Part shown: one piece after another, positions 22,580-33,211 of the stretch
Layout of the letters: each line of letters begins with the position of its first letter
How positions within the stretch are numbered: position 1 is the stretch's first letter
NCBI GenBank assembly: GCA_033220425.1
Contig: CM065648.1
Coordinates: 558,001 to 622,000, forward strand
Direction: 5' to 3'
Length of the DNA: 64,000 bases
DNA from: Lepraria neglecta
Taxonomy: Eukaryota; Ascomycota; Lecanoromycetes; Lecanorales; Stereocaulaceae
The notes under the pieces: model-generated
What the model was told of the DNA's origin: nothing
Seen by the model: only the letters and a program-made list of their open reading frames with translations
Database searches by the model: none
Position numbers and translations under genes: made by a program

Positions 22580-24412
22580 TTACGCCGGCCTCCACTCATA
22601 ATGATGCTTTCCCGTCACCGGCTCCCCTGCCGGCTCACTCTTCAAGTCAAACATATGCTTCCCAAAATAATCCAATTGAGCCTCATAAAACTGCGTCGGC
22701 AGCACTGTATTCACCGAGTACTTCAAATACTCCAAAGTGGCACTCAAGCTCGGAATAATTGCATTTGTCTCCACTCCCATCGTCACGACCTTCTTCAGTG
22801 CTGCAAAATTCCCTTTCAATTCTCTAGCAATGATATGGTTGTGGAGTAGGTCTCTGTCGTGATCCCCAGTCTTTGTGAATATCGATTCGAGCATATCTGC
22901 AATGTGATCTGCGCGAATGATGCAGCCGTTCCGCCAGATTTGAATCACTTCGGCGAAATTGATGCTCCATTTGTTCTCTTGATCTGCTTGGTCGATTATG
23001 TTAATGCCTTGGACGAAGGCAGTGAGGAAGGCGGCGTAGACTGCTTTGCGGAGGTCTTCTAAGAAGGCTTTCTTCTTTTCTGCTGAGCCTGTCCATTTCT
23101 CTATGGGGAAGTGCCCGCCGAAGGTCTCTTTGATTTTCTTGCGGTCTTTGCGCAAGGCGGATGCTATGCGGACATTGTGGGCGTCTGAAAGTGTTGGGGC
23201 GGGAACATGGAGTCTGATGGCTTCTAGTGATGACCAGACCTGGAGAAAGATCATGAACAAAGCGTAAAGTGTCTGCAAAGATCAGAACTTACCCCTGTTC
23301 CTTCAGTCCCATCAATGTCCTGGACGACCTTATCTTCAACGACGGAGAGAACATGTTTCCCCTTGCCGTCTCTTTGCTTGTTGATCTGGGCTCCAATATC
23401 AACCAGGAATGTTCCTCTCTGGGAAATTTTGTTAGGATGTCCAGCCCTTCATAACAAAGAATGAGATGAGATCTTACCAGCTCCCCATCAGCATTCCACC
23501 TAGCGAACTCATCCCCAATCTCATCATAATTCATCCCAAGAGACAAACTCATAATCTGCCACGCCTCACTTTGCGCACTCATCATGCCATGCTCAATCCC
23601 ATTGTGTATCATCTTAACATAATGACCTGACCCACCCATACCACATCTCCCCGTACATCTCCTCCCCTTCTCATCCTTCGCAGCCACCTTTCTTAAGAAC
23701 GGCATTACCATATCGAGTGCCCTGTCCTCTCCTCCAGGACACATACTCGGCCCCCTTCTCGCAGCCTGGTACCCACCACTGACGCCCATACCTACATAGT
23801 AGACCCCTTGTGGAACTAACTTGCCTTGTCGGCGTTGGGTATTCTTCCAATTCTCATTAGAGGCGTCAATGATGAGATCTCCTTTCTCGAGGTAGGGGTG
23901 AAGGCCATCGACCACACTATCGCCGACGGTACCATGCGGTAGAGAAAAAACAAAGACCTATACCGTTTGAAGTCAGTTCTCTCCTCCCAGACTGTCTTTA
24001 CCACTCGAGAAGATATGTAGAAGACAAGGGGATGATTCAGCAAAGGTGTATACTTTTGGTGAATCGAGGTTTTGGCAGAGGTCACCATAATCAAGATGCT
24101 TTTCGAGCATATCTTGCTGGATTCCATCCTTCTTGGCGGTTTCAAGTAGCCCATTGACAGTGTCTTCAGATGGATCGTTCAGGAGGACTTTGATGCCATG
24201 TTCAGCCATTAAGAGAGCCATTCCACCGCCTATTTCTCCTGTTAGAATTCAGGAAAAACCAATCAGATTAGTTTGAATTTAGTACCCATGCTTCCGCAGC
24301 CGATCATCGCAAGCTGAGAGATTACCAGCAGTGTTAGCTCCATGTAGCTCGCCATCGATCATGGCCTTCGACCCGAATCCCTTACCTTCTTTATCTCCGG
24401 AACTTCCGCCAT
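22580..24412 (-). CDS. 6-phosphogluconate dehydrogenase paralogue, 6 exons
   Basis: Oxidative decarboxylation of 6-phosphogluconate to ribulose 5-phosphate with NADP reduction, probably cytosolic. Exons in transcription order: 24412-24386, 24313-24286, 24238-24054, 23957-23478, 23418-23293 and 23239-22580. All phases close, giving 501 residues. The short first exons encode MAEVPEIKK and the Rossmann glycine motif LAMIGCGSMG continuing GEIGGGMALLMAEHG. Then come VFVFSLPHGTVGD, KGDLIIDASNENWKNTQRRQ, GMGVSGGYQAARRGPSMCPG and the catalytic segment GGSGHYVKMIHNGIEHGMMS (Lys of HYVKM). The C-terminal all-helical domain has GINIIDQADQENKWSINFAE and QIWRNGCIIRADHIADML, ending HHYEWRPA. The N-terminus and overall spacing match a second 6PGDH-like group common in filamentous fungi rather than canonical Gnd1, so the physiological substrate is less certain. 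No lesion seen. Confidence 0.88.
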
Positions 24413-24718
24413 ATTCACGCTTACTACAGACAGCCCTGCAGAGAATGGTATAGAACAGGAGTTTCCAATTGATTGCCAAGGCAACAATGAATGCGATTAT
24501 CTTGAATGTAGTTTCCAGCAATTGCTGTTTTTGCAACGTCATTCCTCCCGCGCCGGAAACGTCATAGCTTGCACGGAAAGTAGCGGCTTTAGAGGGCCAC
24601 CAAGTACCGAAATAGAAGCCCATGATTGGCTCAGAAATGGGAATGGGGCATCTCAAATAGGGTTTGAGAAAGAGCGAATGGTGTCCCACACAGGAGCCCC
24701 AAGCAAGAGCCCAGAGAT
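24413..24718. promoter_or_regulatory. promoter interval of the 6PGDH paralogue
   Basis: Only 306 bp separate the fluG stop from the 6PGDH start, both on the minus strand. The stretch must hold the fluG 3' end and the 6PGDH promoter. No specific box was identified. Confidence 0.4.
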
Positions 24719-27391
24719 TCAATACCTCTCAATCAACCAATTCCTCCTCTCTCCCTCCTCCATTCCGTCCAACATTTCCTTCTCCGCCCTCTTCACCCTA
24801 CAATACGTATCACCAGCCGGCCCTAGAATCTCCCAAAGCTGCTTATCCGCTTCTAGATTTTCCAGCGCCTGCTCAATACCCTTTGGAAAGCGGTCCTTAA
24901 TACCAATTTCCTCCCTCTCCTTCGCTGATATGGACGATGGGTCCTGATGGCAATCTTTCATCGTCAAAGGCTGCTTGTCATTGACACCTTGCATCCCCGC
25001 TCCGATGATAGCAGATAGGGCGAGGTAAGGGTTGGCGAGGCCATCCATGCATTTGATTTCGAAGTGAGATCCTTTAATCCTCCTGAGCGGTGCCTCACGA
25101 TTCTGCGTTCCCCAACAAATGTAAGTAGAGCCGGCCCAGACTCCATCAACCACGCGTTCGTAGCTCGTATCCTGGGAATAAGTGAAAGCTGCGATCGCTT
25201 TCAAATGTTTCAGGATTCCCGCATAGAATGACTGCCATTTTTCCGAGCTTTTGGTGAGAGAAATATGCACGTGAGCTCCTGTTCCAGCGTGCGCAGGAGC
25301 AGGTTTCGGGAAGAGCGTCGCTCGTAGACCAGCGTTCGCAGCGACCAGGGATATGATCTCTCGAGCCGCTATGAGCGTGTCTACAGACAAGAGCGGCGGT
25401 AAAGGAGGCAGGATGAATTCGTACTGGCCGGGACTGCTTTCCGCATGGAATTGCTCGATCTGAATGCCTGCATTCTCTAGCTTTTGTACTATCTCCTCGA
25501 GTAGATCCATGATATAGTCAGGCCGAAGGGCATGTGCAGTTGACCATGCGTGGCCACCTTCATTGACTGGGATACTGCCATATTGGAAGCCACCTTCGAC
25601 TTTTTCCCTGCTCATGAACACAATCTCCACCTCAAAGCCAACGATGAACTCGATGCCTTGAGACTCGGCTTTCTCTACCTGTCGCCGGAGCAGCGTTCTC
25701 GGACAGATTGGGACTTCGTCTCCATTATGTTCCTGAAATTCGATTTGCACGGTTGCATAGGCCTTCCGACCACCTGGCCTGAGACCCTCAAAGCAGGGGT
25801 AAGCGTTGTATTCTCCAGATGCCCCCCAACCAGGTGCTGCGGTATCTGGCTGTAGAAGCCCAAGAACAGCTTTCGTGATACCAACAAACTTCCTTTCGGA
25901 GAACATTCTGACGGCGCGTTTGATGGGCAAGACTCGCGCACGAGGCGTACTATGCGTGATGTTGGCCATCGTTTTGTAGGAATCTGGCCTAGATGACTCA
26001 CCTAGTATAGTCTAACCATTGGAGTCGTAAGAATTGGATGGATGGATCTTTTCTTAAGAGCTTTCTGAGGTGTGTAAGGTTATCGGCCCAACGTTGGGAA
26101 GAGTCTTCGGGATCAATACTCAGTTCATCCAATTCTTGGATAGGAAGCAAAGGAAGTCCTAATTTGTAGAGCCGATTCGATGTGTTGAAAAAGACATCTT
26201 GAACAACCTTGACCGCTTGCGTAGCTGTTAAAGTCTCGCGCTCCGCATATTCGCACAAGACATGTTGCATGGCTTCTCGAACTTGCCTCACAGCTAAGAG
26301 ATAAGTTTCTGGAAACCAATGACCGTCTACCCAAAGACGAAGTCAGCAACAGCAGTTCATACGAATCAAGCAGGAGCGAGAGGGCTACTACCTGTACTCC
26401 AGGTCAACTTCTCCGACGGACAGAGTTCTAGCGCTTCTCTGATGATTTTCTCCTGACCATCCTGACTGACCATAGGGAAGACCTCCCCAACATCCATATA
26501 GCAATTATCATACGCGCTAGCAAGGTAACCTGCTTGGGTCGTAAAGGGATACGACGCATGTAGCAGAATGATAGGTACCGTTGGGTAATTTTCAATGAAT
26601 CCTTGAAGATGAGCCGGATTGGATAGTCCAAGGTCAATGTCATTATCTCCGAGGCCTGTATGAAATTGAAAAGGTTTCTTAGACTTGCTTCGCTCTATCA
26701 TCATCGCAGTAATGTGAACGAAGTATGGGCTTAATTTCTCATCTTCCAACCGATAGGACTCTTTGGCGTTACCACTTTCTAGAATCGACTTCATAGCACC
26801 TTCAACGTGCTTGTCGAATCCCTGTATCGCCAGACCCACTCTGTAACAGATGACTGATTTGAACCCGACAACTTCGGGGTCTTTGAGGGCTTCCTGGACA
26901 GCAGCCTTGAACTGATCTACAACGTCATTTCCGAAAGCCCCATGCTCGCTTTTAGAGAAGTTCATTGATCGTTCCATCACAATGTTCTCCACTATCCTCT
27001 CGATTCTGACAATTCTTTTGCATTTCGATCGAGTGAGACGGTTGTGCCAGTCATATGGATGGACGTTCGAAGGATCCAGCCCATCATCAATGAGCGCAGT
27101 CTCGATTCCTTGAAAGCATCTTCGAGACCAGGAATCATCAGGGTCTTTTCGTTTCAGCTCGATGGCCTTCTGGACGGCTTCCCAAGTTGGGTCGCACTCG
27201 AGAACTTGTGCGAGGTCCTTCACTGCCCGCAGATGCGCAAGCGTGGAGGGAGTGTGTTTTAACGCAGGTCCATGTGCTTCAGTTGTGATGGTCAATAAAT
27301 CGTAGGTATTGATATTAGCGGCAGTCAACAGATTGTGGGCATGGTGATCAATGATTGGCGTAGTTTCGATGGCTTCGAGAAGTGAATCCAT
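24719..27391 (-). CDS. fluG: FluG: amidohydrolase + glutamine synthetase I-like fusion, 3 exons
   Basis: In Aspergillus nidulans FluG is needed for an extracellular signal that starts conidiation. Exons: 27391-26392, 26326-26002 and 25949-24719, giving 851 residues, close to the usual ~865. Residues 1 to about 430 are an amidohydrolase-2 domain, with an HxH-like metal motif in TTPIIDHHAHNLL, DGLDPSNVHPYDWHNRLTRS, FQFHTGLGDNDIDL and SSPLAPA/DGHWFPETYLL bridging intron 1. Residues about 440-851 are a type-I glutamine synthetase-like domain: GFEVEIVF, FHAESSPGQYEFILPP, AHVHISL, NREAPLRRIKGSHFE, ending RRNWLIERY. The ATG at 25969 lies inside intron 2 (donor gtgagt at 26001, acceptor atag before TPRARVLPIK), so the GS part is not a separate gene. 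It lies upstream of, and on the same strand as, the 6PGDH gene. No lesion seen. Confidence 0.93.
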
Positions 27392-27690
27392 ATTTGCAGG
27401 CCGGCAGAGCGAAATTAGACACGCGAGTGACCTGGTGACGAAAGCGATTACAAGTGTAAATTGTTTACCAACGGCCTGCTATTTGCTTCATCTCAATGCG
27501 GTACTTGCACCGATGATTGAACGAAAGGGGCTATGCACAGTGAGATCCGATCTACAAGACCTTGAATACATTAGTATTCTTTTTGCGCGTTTAGCGCTAG
27601 TCGCCTATCCAAAAAGTGGAATCCCACTTTTCGACCATATTGTCACAAAGGTACTTTGCAAAGAGATGGATACGTTCAACAGTCCTTCTG
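27392..27690. other. intergenic between the pseudouridine synthase and fluG
   Basis: This 299-bp stretch holds the fluG promoter and the 3' UTR of the pseudouridine synthase, both on the minus strand. Nothing else was seen. Confidence 0.4.
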
Positions 27691-29218
27691 TCACCCTGGC
27701 ATGGGCCAGAGTGACTTCGATGGATCTACATAAGAGCTCTGTTCTGGAGGCTTGCCATTTTGGTCACCGCCATTAACATCCGGCTTCTCCAGACTCCCTA
27801 CGAAGGCCAGTGGATCTGTCTCCTTTGTCACCTCCACTGGCCCTGTCATTCCTGGCGGCGGGAGAGCCCAATCAGGCAGTGGGGCCTCATACTCCCATTT
27901 CCCATCCTGACAAGCGTACCTTTTCGCATGTAGATATATGCCGAGCTCATGTATGCCTGGGTCGCTGTATAAGGGTGTATCACAAATATCGCAGAGCTGC
28001 CCCGTCATTTTCTCCGCCTTCTTCTTCTTGTACTCTTCCATCATTTCGTCATGATAAGCCATTGCCTCTGCGACCTCTGATTTCCCCATTTTGGACAGTC
28101 GTGAGATTATGTCCTCATCATGATCAGGTAGATCGTCACCAGCACCAAGCGAGGGACCAAACACTCGTTGATTGCAATAGATGGGGTCATTGGATATCGG
28201 GTGGCCGAGAAATTGAAGGTGCACTCGGAGCTGATGTGTACGGCCAGTCACTGGGCGGCAGCGCACGATTGAATGGCCTTCCTTGGCCTTCCATTCCATT
28301 TTTGAATCTCGAATCTTCTCCTTCTCGTTTCTGGTATCTTCTTGCTTTTCAAGCTCGCCATTACTATTCTTTGCTGGAGGATAATAGGCTAGCCGCTTGA
28401 ACACTGTCCTCGCCTCCTTCCCGCTCGCTCTGGCTCTGTTGAGTCCAAGTTTGGGACTAATCTGCATGACAGGCTGTTCGCATATGATGTCTCCTTCTGG
28501 AAACTCTCCGATGACCCTAGCCACGTATTCCTTCTTCACACTTCTTTCTTGGATCTGCATACTTATTTTTTCAGCAGCTTTGGGGTTCTTGCCGATGAAC
28601 ATAACACCACTTGTGAGTCTGTCTAGCCTGTTGCAAGGTAAGGGGTTCCATGCATGACTTCTTTCGGCACGCATGATTTCAATAATGGAGTTGTAGTTGT
28701 ACCGACCTGCAGGATGGACGGGTAAACCTGCCGGCTTGTTGATGACAATCATATCATTGTCTTCGTGGACTATCCCGATAGGCTGCGCGGTCACAGGGGG
28801 CTCATGTCGATGTAAAGTATGTGATATCACGTCGCCATTCTTGACGATTGCTCTGACAGTGGGTACCGGCTTTCCATTGACAACAACATTGCCACGCTCT
28901 ATGGCGTCTTTCTAGAGCATGTCAGTCTATGTCCATGACGAAGAGTTGGGAAGCCTTCACATAGTATGCTTGCGGTCTATCTCGAAACTCGGTAGCAAAA
29001 ATGTCAAGCAATTCTCTTCCCCGCCATCGCTCTTTGCAGTAGGTATTGTATGTGTAGTGGTAGGGGTACACCTTTCGAAGGCCACCTTCAAGGTAGTAGG
29101 GTCGCGGCCAAGGATCGCAAGGAGTAGTAATCACGTCTGGAGGAGTGTTGAAAGCTGGCTCATCCTTTTGACGGTGGGGATTTCGCTCTAGCAATGGCTC
29201 GACCGTGGCCAGTGCCAT
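27691..29218 (-). CDS. RluA-family RNA pseudouridine synthase (Pus8/Pus9-like), 2 exons
   Basis: Isomerises uridine to pseudouridine in tRNA (position 32 for yeast Pus8/Pus9). Exons 29218-28961 and 28911-27691 give 492 residues; the 49-nt intron (donor gtgaag, acceptor ctctag) joins DRPQAYY to KDAIERGNVVVNGKPVPTV, an S4-like RNA-binding patch. Catalytic motif: LPCNRLDRLTSGVMFIG with the RLD aspartate. Other RluA motifs: IVHEDNDMIVINKPAGLPVH, KKEYVARVIGEFP, VTGRTHQLRVHLQFLGHPIS. A C-terminal extension has a Cys pair (CDICDTPLYSDPG) and is typical of fungal members. I use the ATG at 29218 (MALATVEPLLERNPH). An in-frame ATG about 90 bp upstream would add MLSHDKQLPLAPSPRVTALL, rich in Arg/Leu/Ser, and could be a mitochondrial presequence. 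It shares a short divergent promoter with atp23. Confidence 0.87.
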
Positions 29219-29499
29219 ATTCGCTGTATTCAGTAGACCCTTCCGCGCGAGGAGCGCGGTGACACGGGGTGAAGGAGCCAGTGGGAGCTGTTTGTCGTGG
29301 CTGAGCATGCAAGATCTGGAGCTCCAAACGCTAGAAGAATTCACCCCCCAACCGGCTGAACTGCCGGCCAGCCCTATAGGGCTGAATTTCAAAAAATTTA
29401 TTGCTGCGGCAGTTCAGCCGGCTGGGGGGTGAATTCTTCTATCTTGGCATTTAAGAGAGTGTATCCCTCCAAACCAATCGCCAGCTCTTCGTTCCGCCA
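29219..29499. promoter_or_regulatory. shared divergent promoter of the pseudouridine synthase and atp23
   Basis: Only 281 bp separate the two divergent start codons. Of these, 110 bp are taken up by the foldback at 29332-29441. The real regulatory sequence must therefore lie in the flanks, or the foldback has become part of it. Confidence 0.6.
29332..29441. mobile_element. 110-bp foldback (MITE-like) with 35-bp arms
   Basis: Arms 29332-29366 and 29407-29441 are inverted copies with a single mismatch that I can see (CCCAACC against the complement CCCAGCC). Each starts with TAGAAGAATTC. The 40-bp loop itself contains a perfect 14-bp palindrome (AGCCCTATAGGGCT, 29370-29383). The outer TA on both sides is consistent with a TA target duplication of a Tc1/mariner-type miniature element, but because it is also part of the palindrome this is not proven. 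Two divergent genes flank it closely. Confidence 0.7.
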
Positions 29500-30318
29500 A
29501 TGTCGAATAAAGAACGACCAAACCAAGCCAATACCAATTCTGAAGCAACTCCTACGGATACAGGCTATACTTTTACCGACGACCCTTGGATACGATGGCG
29601 GAATACATGGAGATACTTAACCGGCGGCTTGACCGACGAAGGGGTTTATCAATATATAAGAGGCCGTGATACTCGGTTCGAACAGGAGGATTGTCGTCGA
29701 TGTGAAAAAGAGAGGGATTACCTGTTACAATATAGTATGGAATTGTCTCTACTAATTGGCTATGGCGTTACTAAGACGAAGAAGGTCCCATAGTACGATT
29801 TATGAACCAGAAAATCACTGCGCTGGGAGGCGATTTATATAAAGGGAACATACGATGCCAGAGCTGTAAGGAGGGCCGAGGTGGGGGATTCGACCCGAAC
29901 TACGGAATATTGCTGTGTGCAAATCGACCTGAGCCAGTGGAAGATGTGTTGGCACATGGTGAGCCTACGAATGCCTGCCATTGCACACACAGCCTGCTAA
30001 CACTAAGTAGAGATGGTACACGCCTACGACTTCCTTCGGTTCAAGGTCGACTTTCAAAACCATGACCTACGGCACGCTGCCTGTACTGAGATCCGAGCCT
30101 CGTCCTTGAGTGGCGAGTGTAGATTTTGGAGGGAGTTCTGGCATAGGAGTCAGTGGAAATTTACTTATCAGCACCAGGAATGTGTCAGACGCCGGGCAAC
30201 GATTTCTGTCTCGAAGAGACCGAATTGTAAGGACGATATTGAGGCTGCCAAGGTGGTGAATGAGGTCTGGGACAGCTGTTTTGCGGACACGAGGCCCTTT
30301 GATGATATATACAAATGA
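29500..30318 (+). CDS. atp23: ATP23 mitochondrial inner-membrane metalloprotease, 3 exons
   Basis: Processes the precursor of ATP synthase subunit 6 and helps assemble the F0 sector, from the intermembrane-space side. Exons 29500-29734, 29794-29958 and 30011-30318 give 235 residues, a normal length. The protein runs [19 protein letters not shown], then [22 protein letters not shown], then [15 protein letters not shown] with the Cys pair CQSC, then [15 protein letters not shown]. The zinc protease motif HEMVHAYD is assembled across intron 2 (cat g / ag atg). Next come [20 protein letters not shown] (read here as [17 protein letters not shown]), [15 protein letters not shown] and ARPNCKDD-like SKRPNCKDD, ending [18 protein letters not shown]. 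It lacks the classical presequence, as is usual for this twin-Cys, MIA-imported protein. No lesion seen. Confidence 0.93.
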
Positions 30319-31075
30319 AAAGTTGCATATATCCACTTGCACGAACAGCTTCGAGCTGTTCTGTACTTTTATCAGTATTGGCACGGCATTTAGCCATGTG
30401 AGCGCCATAAGGAATACCCCAACTCTAAGCGTGACGCTTTCAATTTCCAACCGGCCTTTGCTCATAAAGTCCGGATATTCCCAGTATAGAACTTACCTGT
30501 GTACAGGCGTTGTAGCATGAATTGTAGTCTGTAGTTGGCTGGGCTTATTCGCAGCCGTCATATTTAGGCGTAGCTAGTTCTGAAATATTTTAGCGCGAAA
30601 CGGAGACAATTCCGCGAAAAATCTTGGCGCCTGTGTACCTTGCACGTCAACGCCAAAAAAAGTTCACACTACCCCGGAAAGGTCCCGGAGCGTGGGCCCC
30701 GAAGTCGCCCGGAGATCCCCCACTCAGGCACTTATTAGGCCTAGAATACTGTTATTCTCACGATTTATCAGCGTATACGCGGTCCCTCGCCCTCTATACG
30801 GTGCTATGGTCTTTGGGGTATACTATAGACCTACAGTTTTACTGGTGGAGCTAGAAGGTAGTGGAATTGAAAGAATTTGGTGGTTGTGGAGTGCTATTTA
30901 GGGGCGCCTTAGGGGCTCGCTTAGGTGTCTCGCTTATGGGGGTTCCCGCCCGGAAAAATGTGAACTTTTTTTTGGCGAGGGCGTGCCTTGGCGAAATGGA
31001 AAAATGATACTCGTTTTTTCAGCCCACTTTAACTGAAACCCAATTGCGAGGTGCCACACTGTGCAAAAAGTTACA
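30319..31075. other. intergenic carrying a MITE-like repeat
   Basis: Lies between atp23 and the thioesterase gene, both +. The middle of it is the inverted-repeat element at about 30,640-30,990. The remaining ~350 bp contain only chance frames and must include the thioesterase promoter. Confidence 0.5.
30640..30990. mobile_element. MITE-like element, about 350 bp, with imperfect terminal inverted repeats
   Basis: The left end has gcacgtcaacgccaaaaaaa then gttcaca and an accccgg run (30,641-30,678). The right end, read on the minus strand, has gcacgccctcgccaaaaaaa then agttcaca and ccggg (30,987-30,950). About 30 of 40 terminal bases match in inverted orientation. The interior has no open frame of note and is moderately GC-rich. 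Target duplications were not resolved, and no transposase is present, so it would be non-autonomous. Confidence 0.5.
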
Positions 31076-31697
31076 ATGGCATCGGTTCAGCTTAAGGGAC
31101 GGTGCCGGGGCGATTACGGCTTTCACCAGGAGTACAGGACAAGATGGTACGTAAAACCATTTAATTTGCTGTGAAACATGGAAGCTCACCTGTTCTAGGT
31201 CTGACAACGATATGTACGGTAAGAGGTGAATCAACCTCTCATACGCTCCAAGGTGCTAACACAAATCGACAGACCACATGAATAACAGCGTGTATTCTTT
31301 CCTGTACTTCTTGCCTCACAATCCCCCAAAGTATCACTAGCTGATCCAGGACAGATTCGATTCAATCATCAATGCCTATTTAATCGAACATTGTGGCCTC
31401 CGACCCCCTACCTCGCCCCAGATCGGCCTTGTAGTGAATTCACACTGTGACTACTTCGGCTCAGTGGGCTTTCCCATGACCATAGATCTTGGCTTGCGAG
31501 TCAACAAGTTGGGGAAGTCAAGCGTTGCTTATGAAGTTGGCGTATTTGAACAAGGGAAAGACGATGTGAGAGCCGTCGGAGGATACACGCACGTGTTTGT
31601 TGAGAGAGAAAAGAATCGACCAGCTGCCAATGGCATGTCTGACGAGATCAGACGAGGTCTGGAAAGGTTGTTGAGAGATGGGACACCCAAGCTATGA
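31076..31697 (+). CDS. hotdog-fold thioesterase (4HBT type), 4 exons
   Basis: Small acyl-CoA thioesterase-like protein. Exons 31076-31146, 31199-31218, 31273-31303 and 31355-31697 sum to 465 nt, giving 154 residues; two of the exons are only 20 and 31 nt. The spliced product reads MASVQLKGRCRGDYGFHQEY, then WSDNDMYDHMNNSVYSFLFD, then YLIEHCGLRPPTSPQIGLVV, then GLRVNKLGKSSVAYEVGVFE, and ends MSDEIRRGLERLLRDG. The D-x-x-x-H-x-N-N segment with the catalytic-region Asp and His is the hallmark of 4HBT enzymes, and fungal relatives share almost the whole string. No targeting signal is evident. The substrate is unknown. The splice reconstruction is my own, but the phase closes at every junction. Confidence 0.84.
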
Positions 31698-32361
31698 GCT
31701 GCCAATCAGCCACGCTGTTTTTTAGGACTCGACGCACTACTCTTTCGGCTGCACTTCACACCGCAAGGACCCCGTACGGTACTAGCGAACCAGTGGCAAC
31801 TCCCGTCAAAGTCACTTTCTCCTAGAGGCAAACAGCAAGTCGTAGCAGAACCCTGAAACCAAAATGGACCTACTCATCGACGCGAAGCGAACTACTTACG
31901 GTAGTAAGTGAAGATGTGAAGCTGAATCTTCGTCTTCAATGAGTAATTCTTCACGACTCAGAGAACACTCCCAGTGGCTTGCAACCGACTTACTCCTCCA
32001 ATATCTGCACTTTGGCCTTCCGGAGCACTACAAAGTCTTGGGGTCTCTTTCCCGTGAATAAGCTCGGTTTCTGGTGAGGCATCTGTCAAGTGTCGATTCA
32101 CGTACCCGCCATTAATAGAATTGGCACGGTCTAACCTCCTCTCTACTACGTTACCTCGGATCTCTTCCATCCTGCGCTGACAGCCAACGATCATACTCAA
32201 CTCACCACAAACGGATCGTTTGGCACTCACTGCAGGCTTCAATCAAGACAACGGTCTGGATATCCACCACCCTCGCAGACCTTCTCGGTGATTAGAGCCC
32301 TAATCAACCAAATTTCTCACCGGCTTAGATCTGCTAGTCGCCTCAATCCATTGGTTCAACA
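31698..32361. other. intergenic, no gene recognised
   Basis: 664 bp between the thioesterase stop and the next ATG. Only chance frames are present. It should contain the promoter of the gene at 32362. No repeat seen. Confidence 0.4.
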
Positions 32362-33211
32362 ATGTCCCGACAACTCAAACCGAAAACGCATCCTGCCCTG
32401 AACGCCTCATCGTCGGCTGGCAAGCTTACGCATACGCGGAACTTGGATGGATGGACACCTTTAGTCAAGGAGAAACTTGGAGGATGGAAGGCCTCTACAG
32501 CACCGAAGTCCTCACAGAGATCCGTCAAAGATCCCGCTTCGCCCGATACCCGCCCAGAGGCAAACATTATCTCGCAGTCTGCTACTAGAAAGCGCCGTCG
32601 TGATAATGGCCATACTGTTCCAACTTTAGTCATCGACCTTACGGACGAGCCTTTGGAGCCTGTTCATAACAAGCGTCCCCGTCTCGAGGGCCGTGCACCT
32701 AGCGAGTTCCTCTGATCAAGCCTCACAATCCCAAGGACCTCAGGCACGCCTCGAACAAGGTAGCACAGCTATTCTCGAGAAGTTGTCGGACGACTTACTA
32801 CCAGCCGAAGGCAGTGAATCGCACTGCGATGGAGCCGCCGCGGACTTCCGCCGCTTGAAAGAGCAAATCCAGCATCTCCGCCATATGAGCGTCGAAGAGA
32901 ACACAACCCAAGCTGCGATGATCAAAAACCTCCTCGCACTGGTCTCGGCGGTCGAAACAGCCGTTGATGTTCGGGAAGCAGAGTTGCGCACGGGGCTCAG
33001 CAACCTGCTCGGTACTACCGACGACGTTAAAGAGCAAGCAATGCAGCTGACGAGCTTCTCCAGTGGCATCTCCTGGTTGGTGACTTCGCTTGTCGGGGCT
33101 GCGTTGGGAAGGCATCATGCCTTGTTGAAGGATGAGGTGCAACAGGATGCTCATCGACGTCTGTATGAGAATGCTGGGCACAGTGAGGATGTAGCTGTTA
33201 TCTACAAGTAG
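32362..33211 (+). CDS. unknown protein with a SUMO-interacting motif and C-terminal helices, probably 2 exons
   Basis: The first frame (32362-32715) is basic and disordered, and contains TLVIDLTDEP, a textbook V-I-D-L-T SUMO-interacting core followed by acidic residues, with basic clusters TRKRRRDN and NKRPRLEG on either side that look like nuclear localisation signals. The second open frame (to 33211) has no ATG at its left edge. It encodes an acidic helical segment, LKEQIQHLRHMSVEENT, a long coiled-coil-like stretch, a hydrophobic patch ISWLVTSLVGAALG, and ends AVIYK. A 58-nt intron at 32706-32763 (gttcct...gtag) would join them in phase, but its donor is weak; a frameshift in a decaying gene is the alternative. 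I do not recognise the family. The motif is visible; function in SUMO-dependent nuclear processes is inference. Confidence 0.5.

Noticed and set aside
24719-25969. Separate glutamine synthetase gene starting at 25969
   Set aside because: The ATG falls inside a canonical intron, and the frame is continuous with the amidohydrolase exons, so it is the C-terminal half of fluG.
27810-28400. 196-codon plus-strand frame
   Set aside because: Antisense of the pseudouridine synthase.
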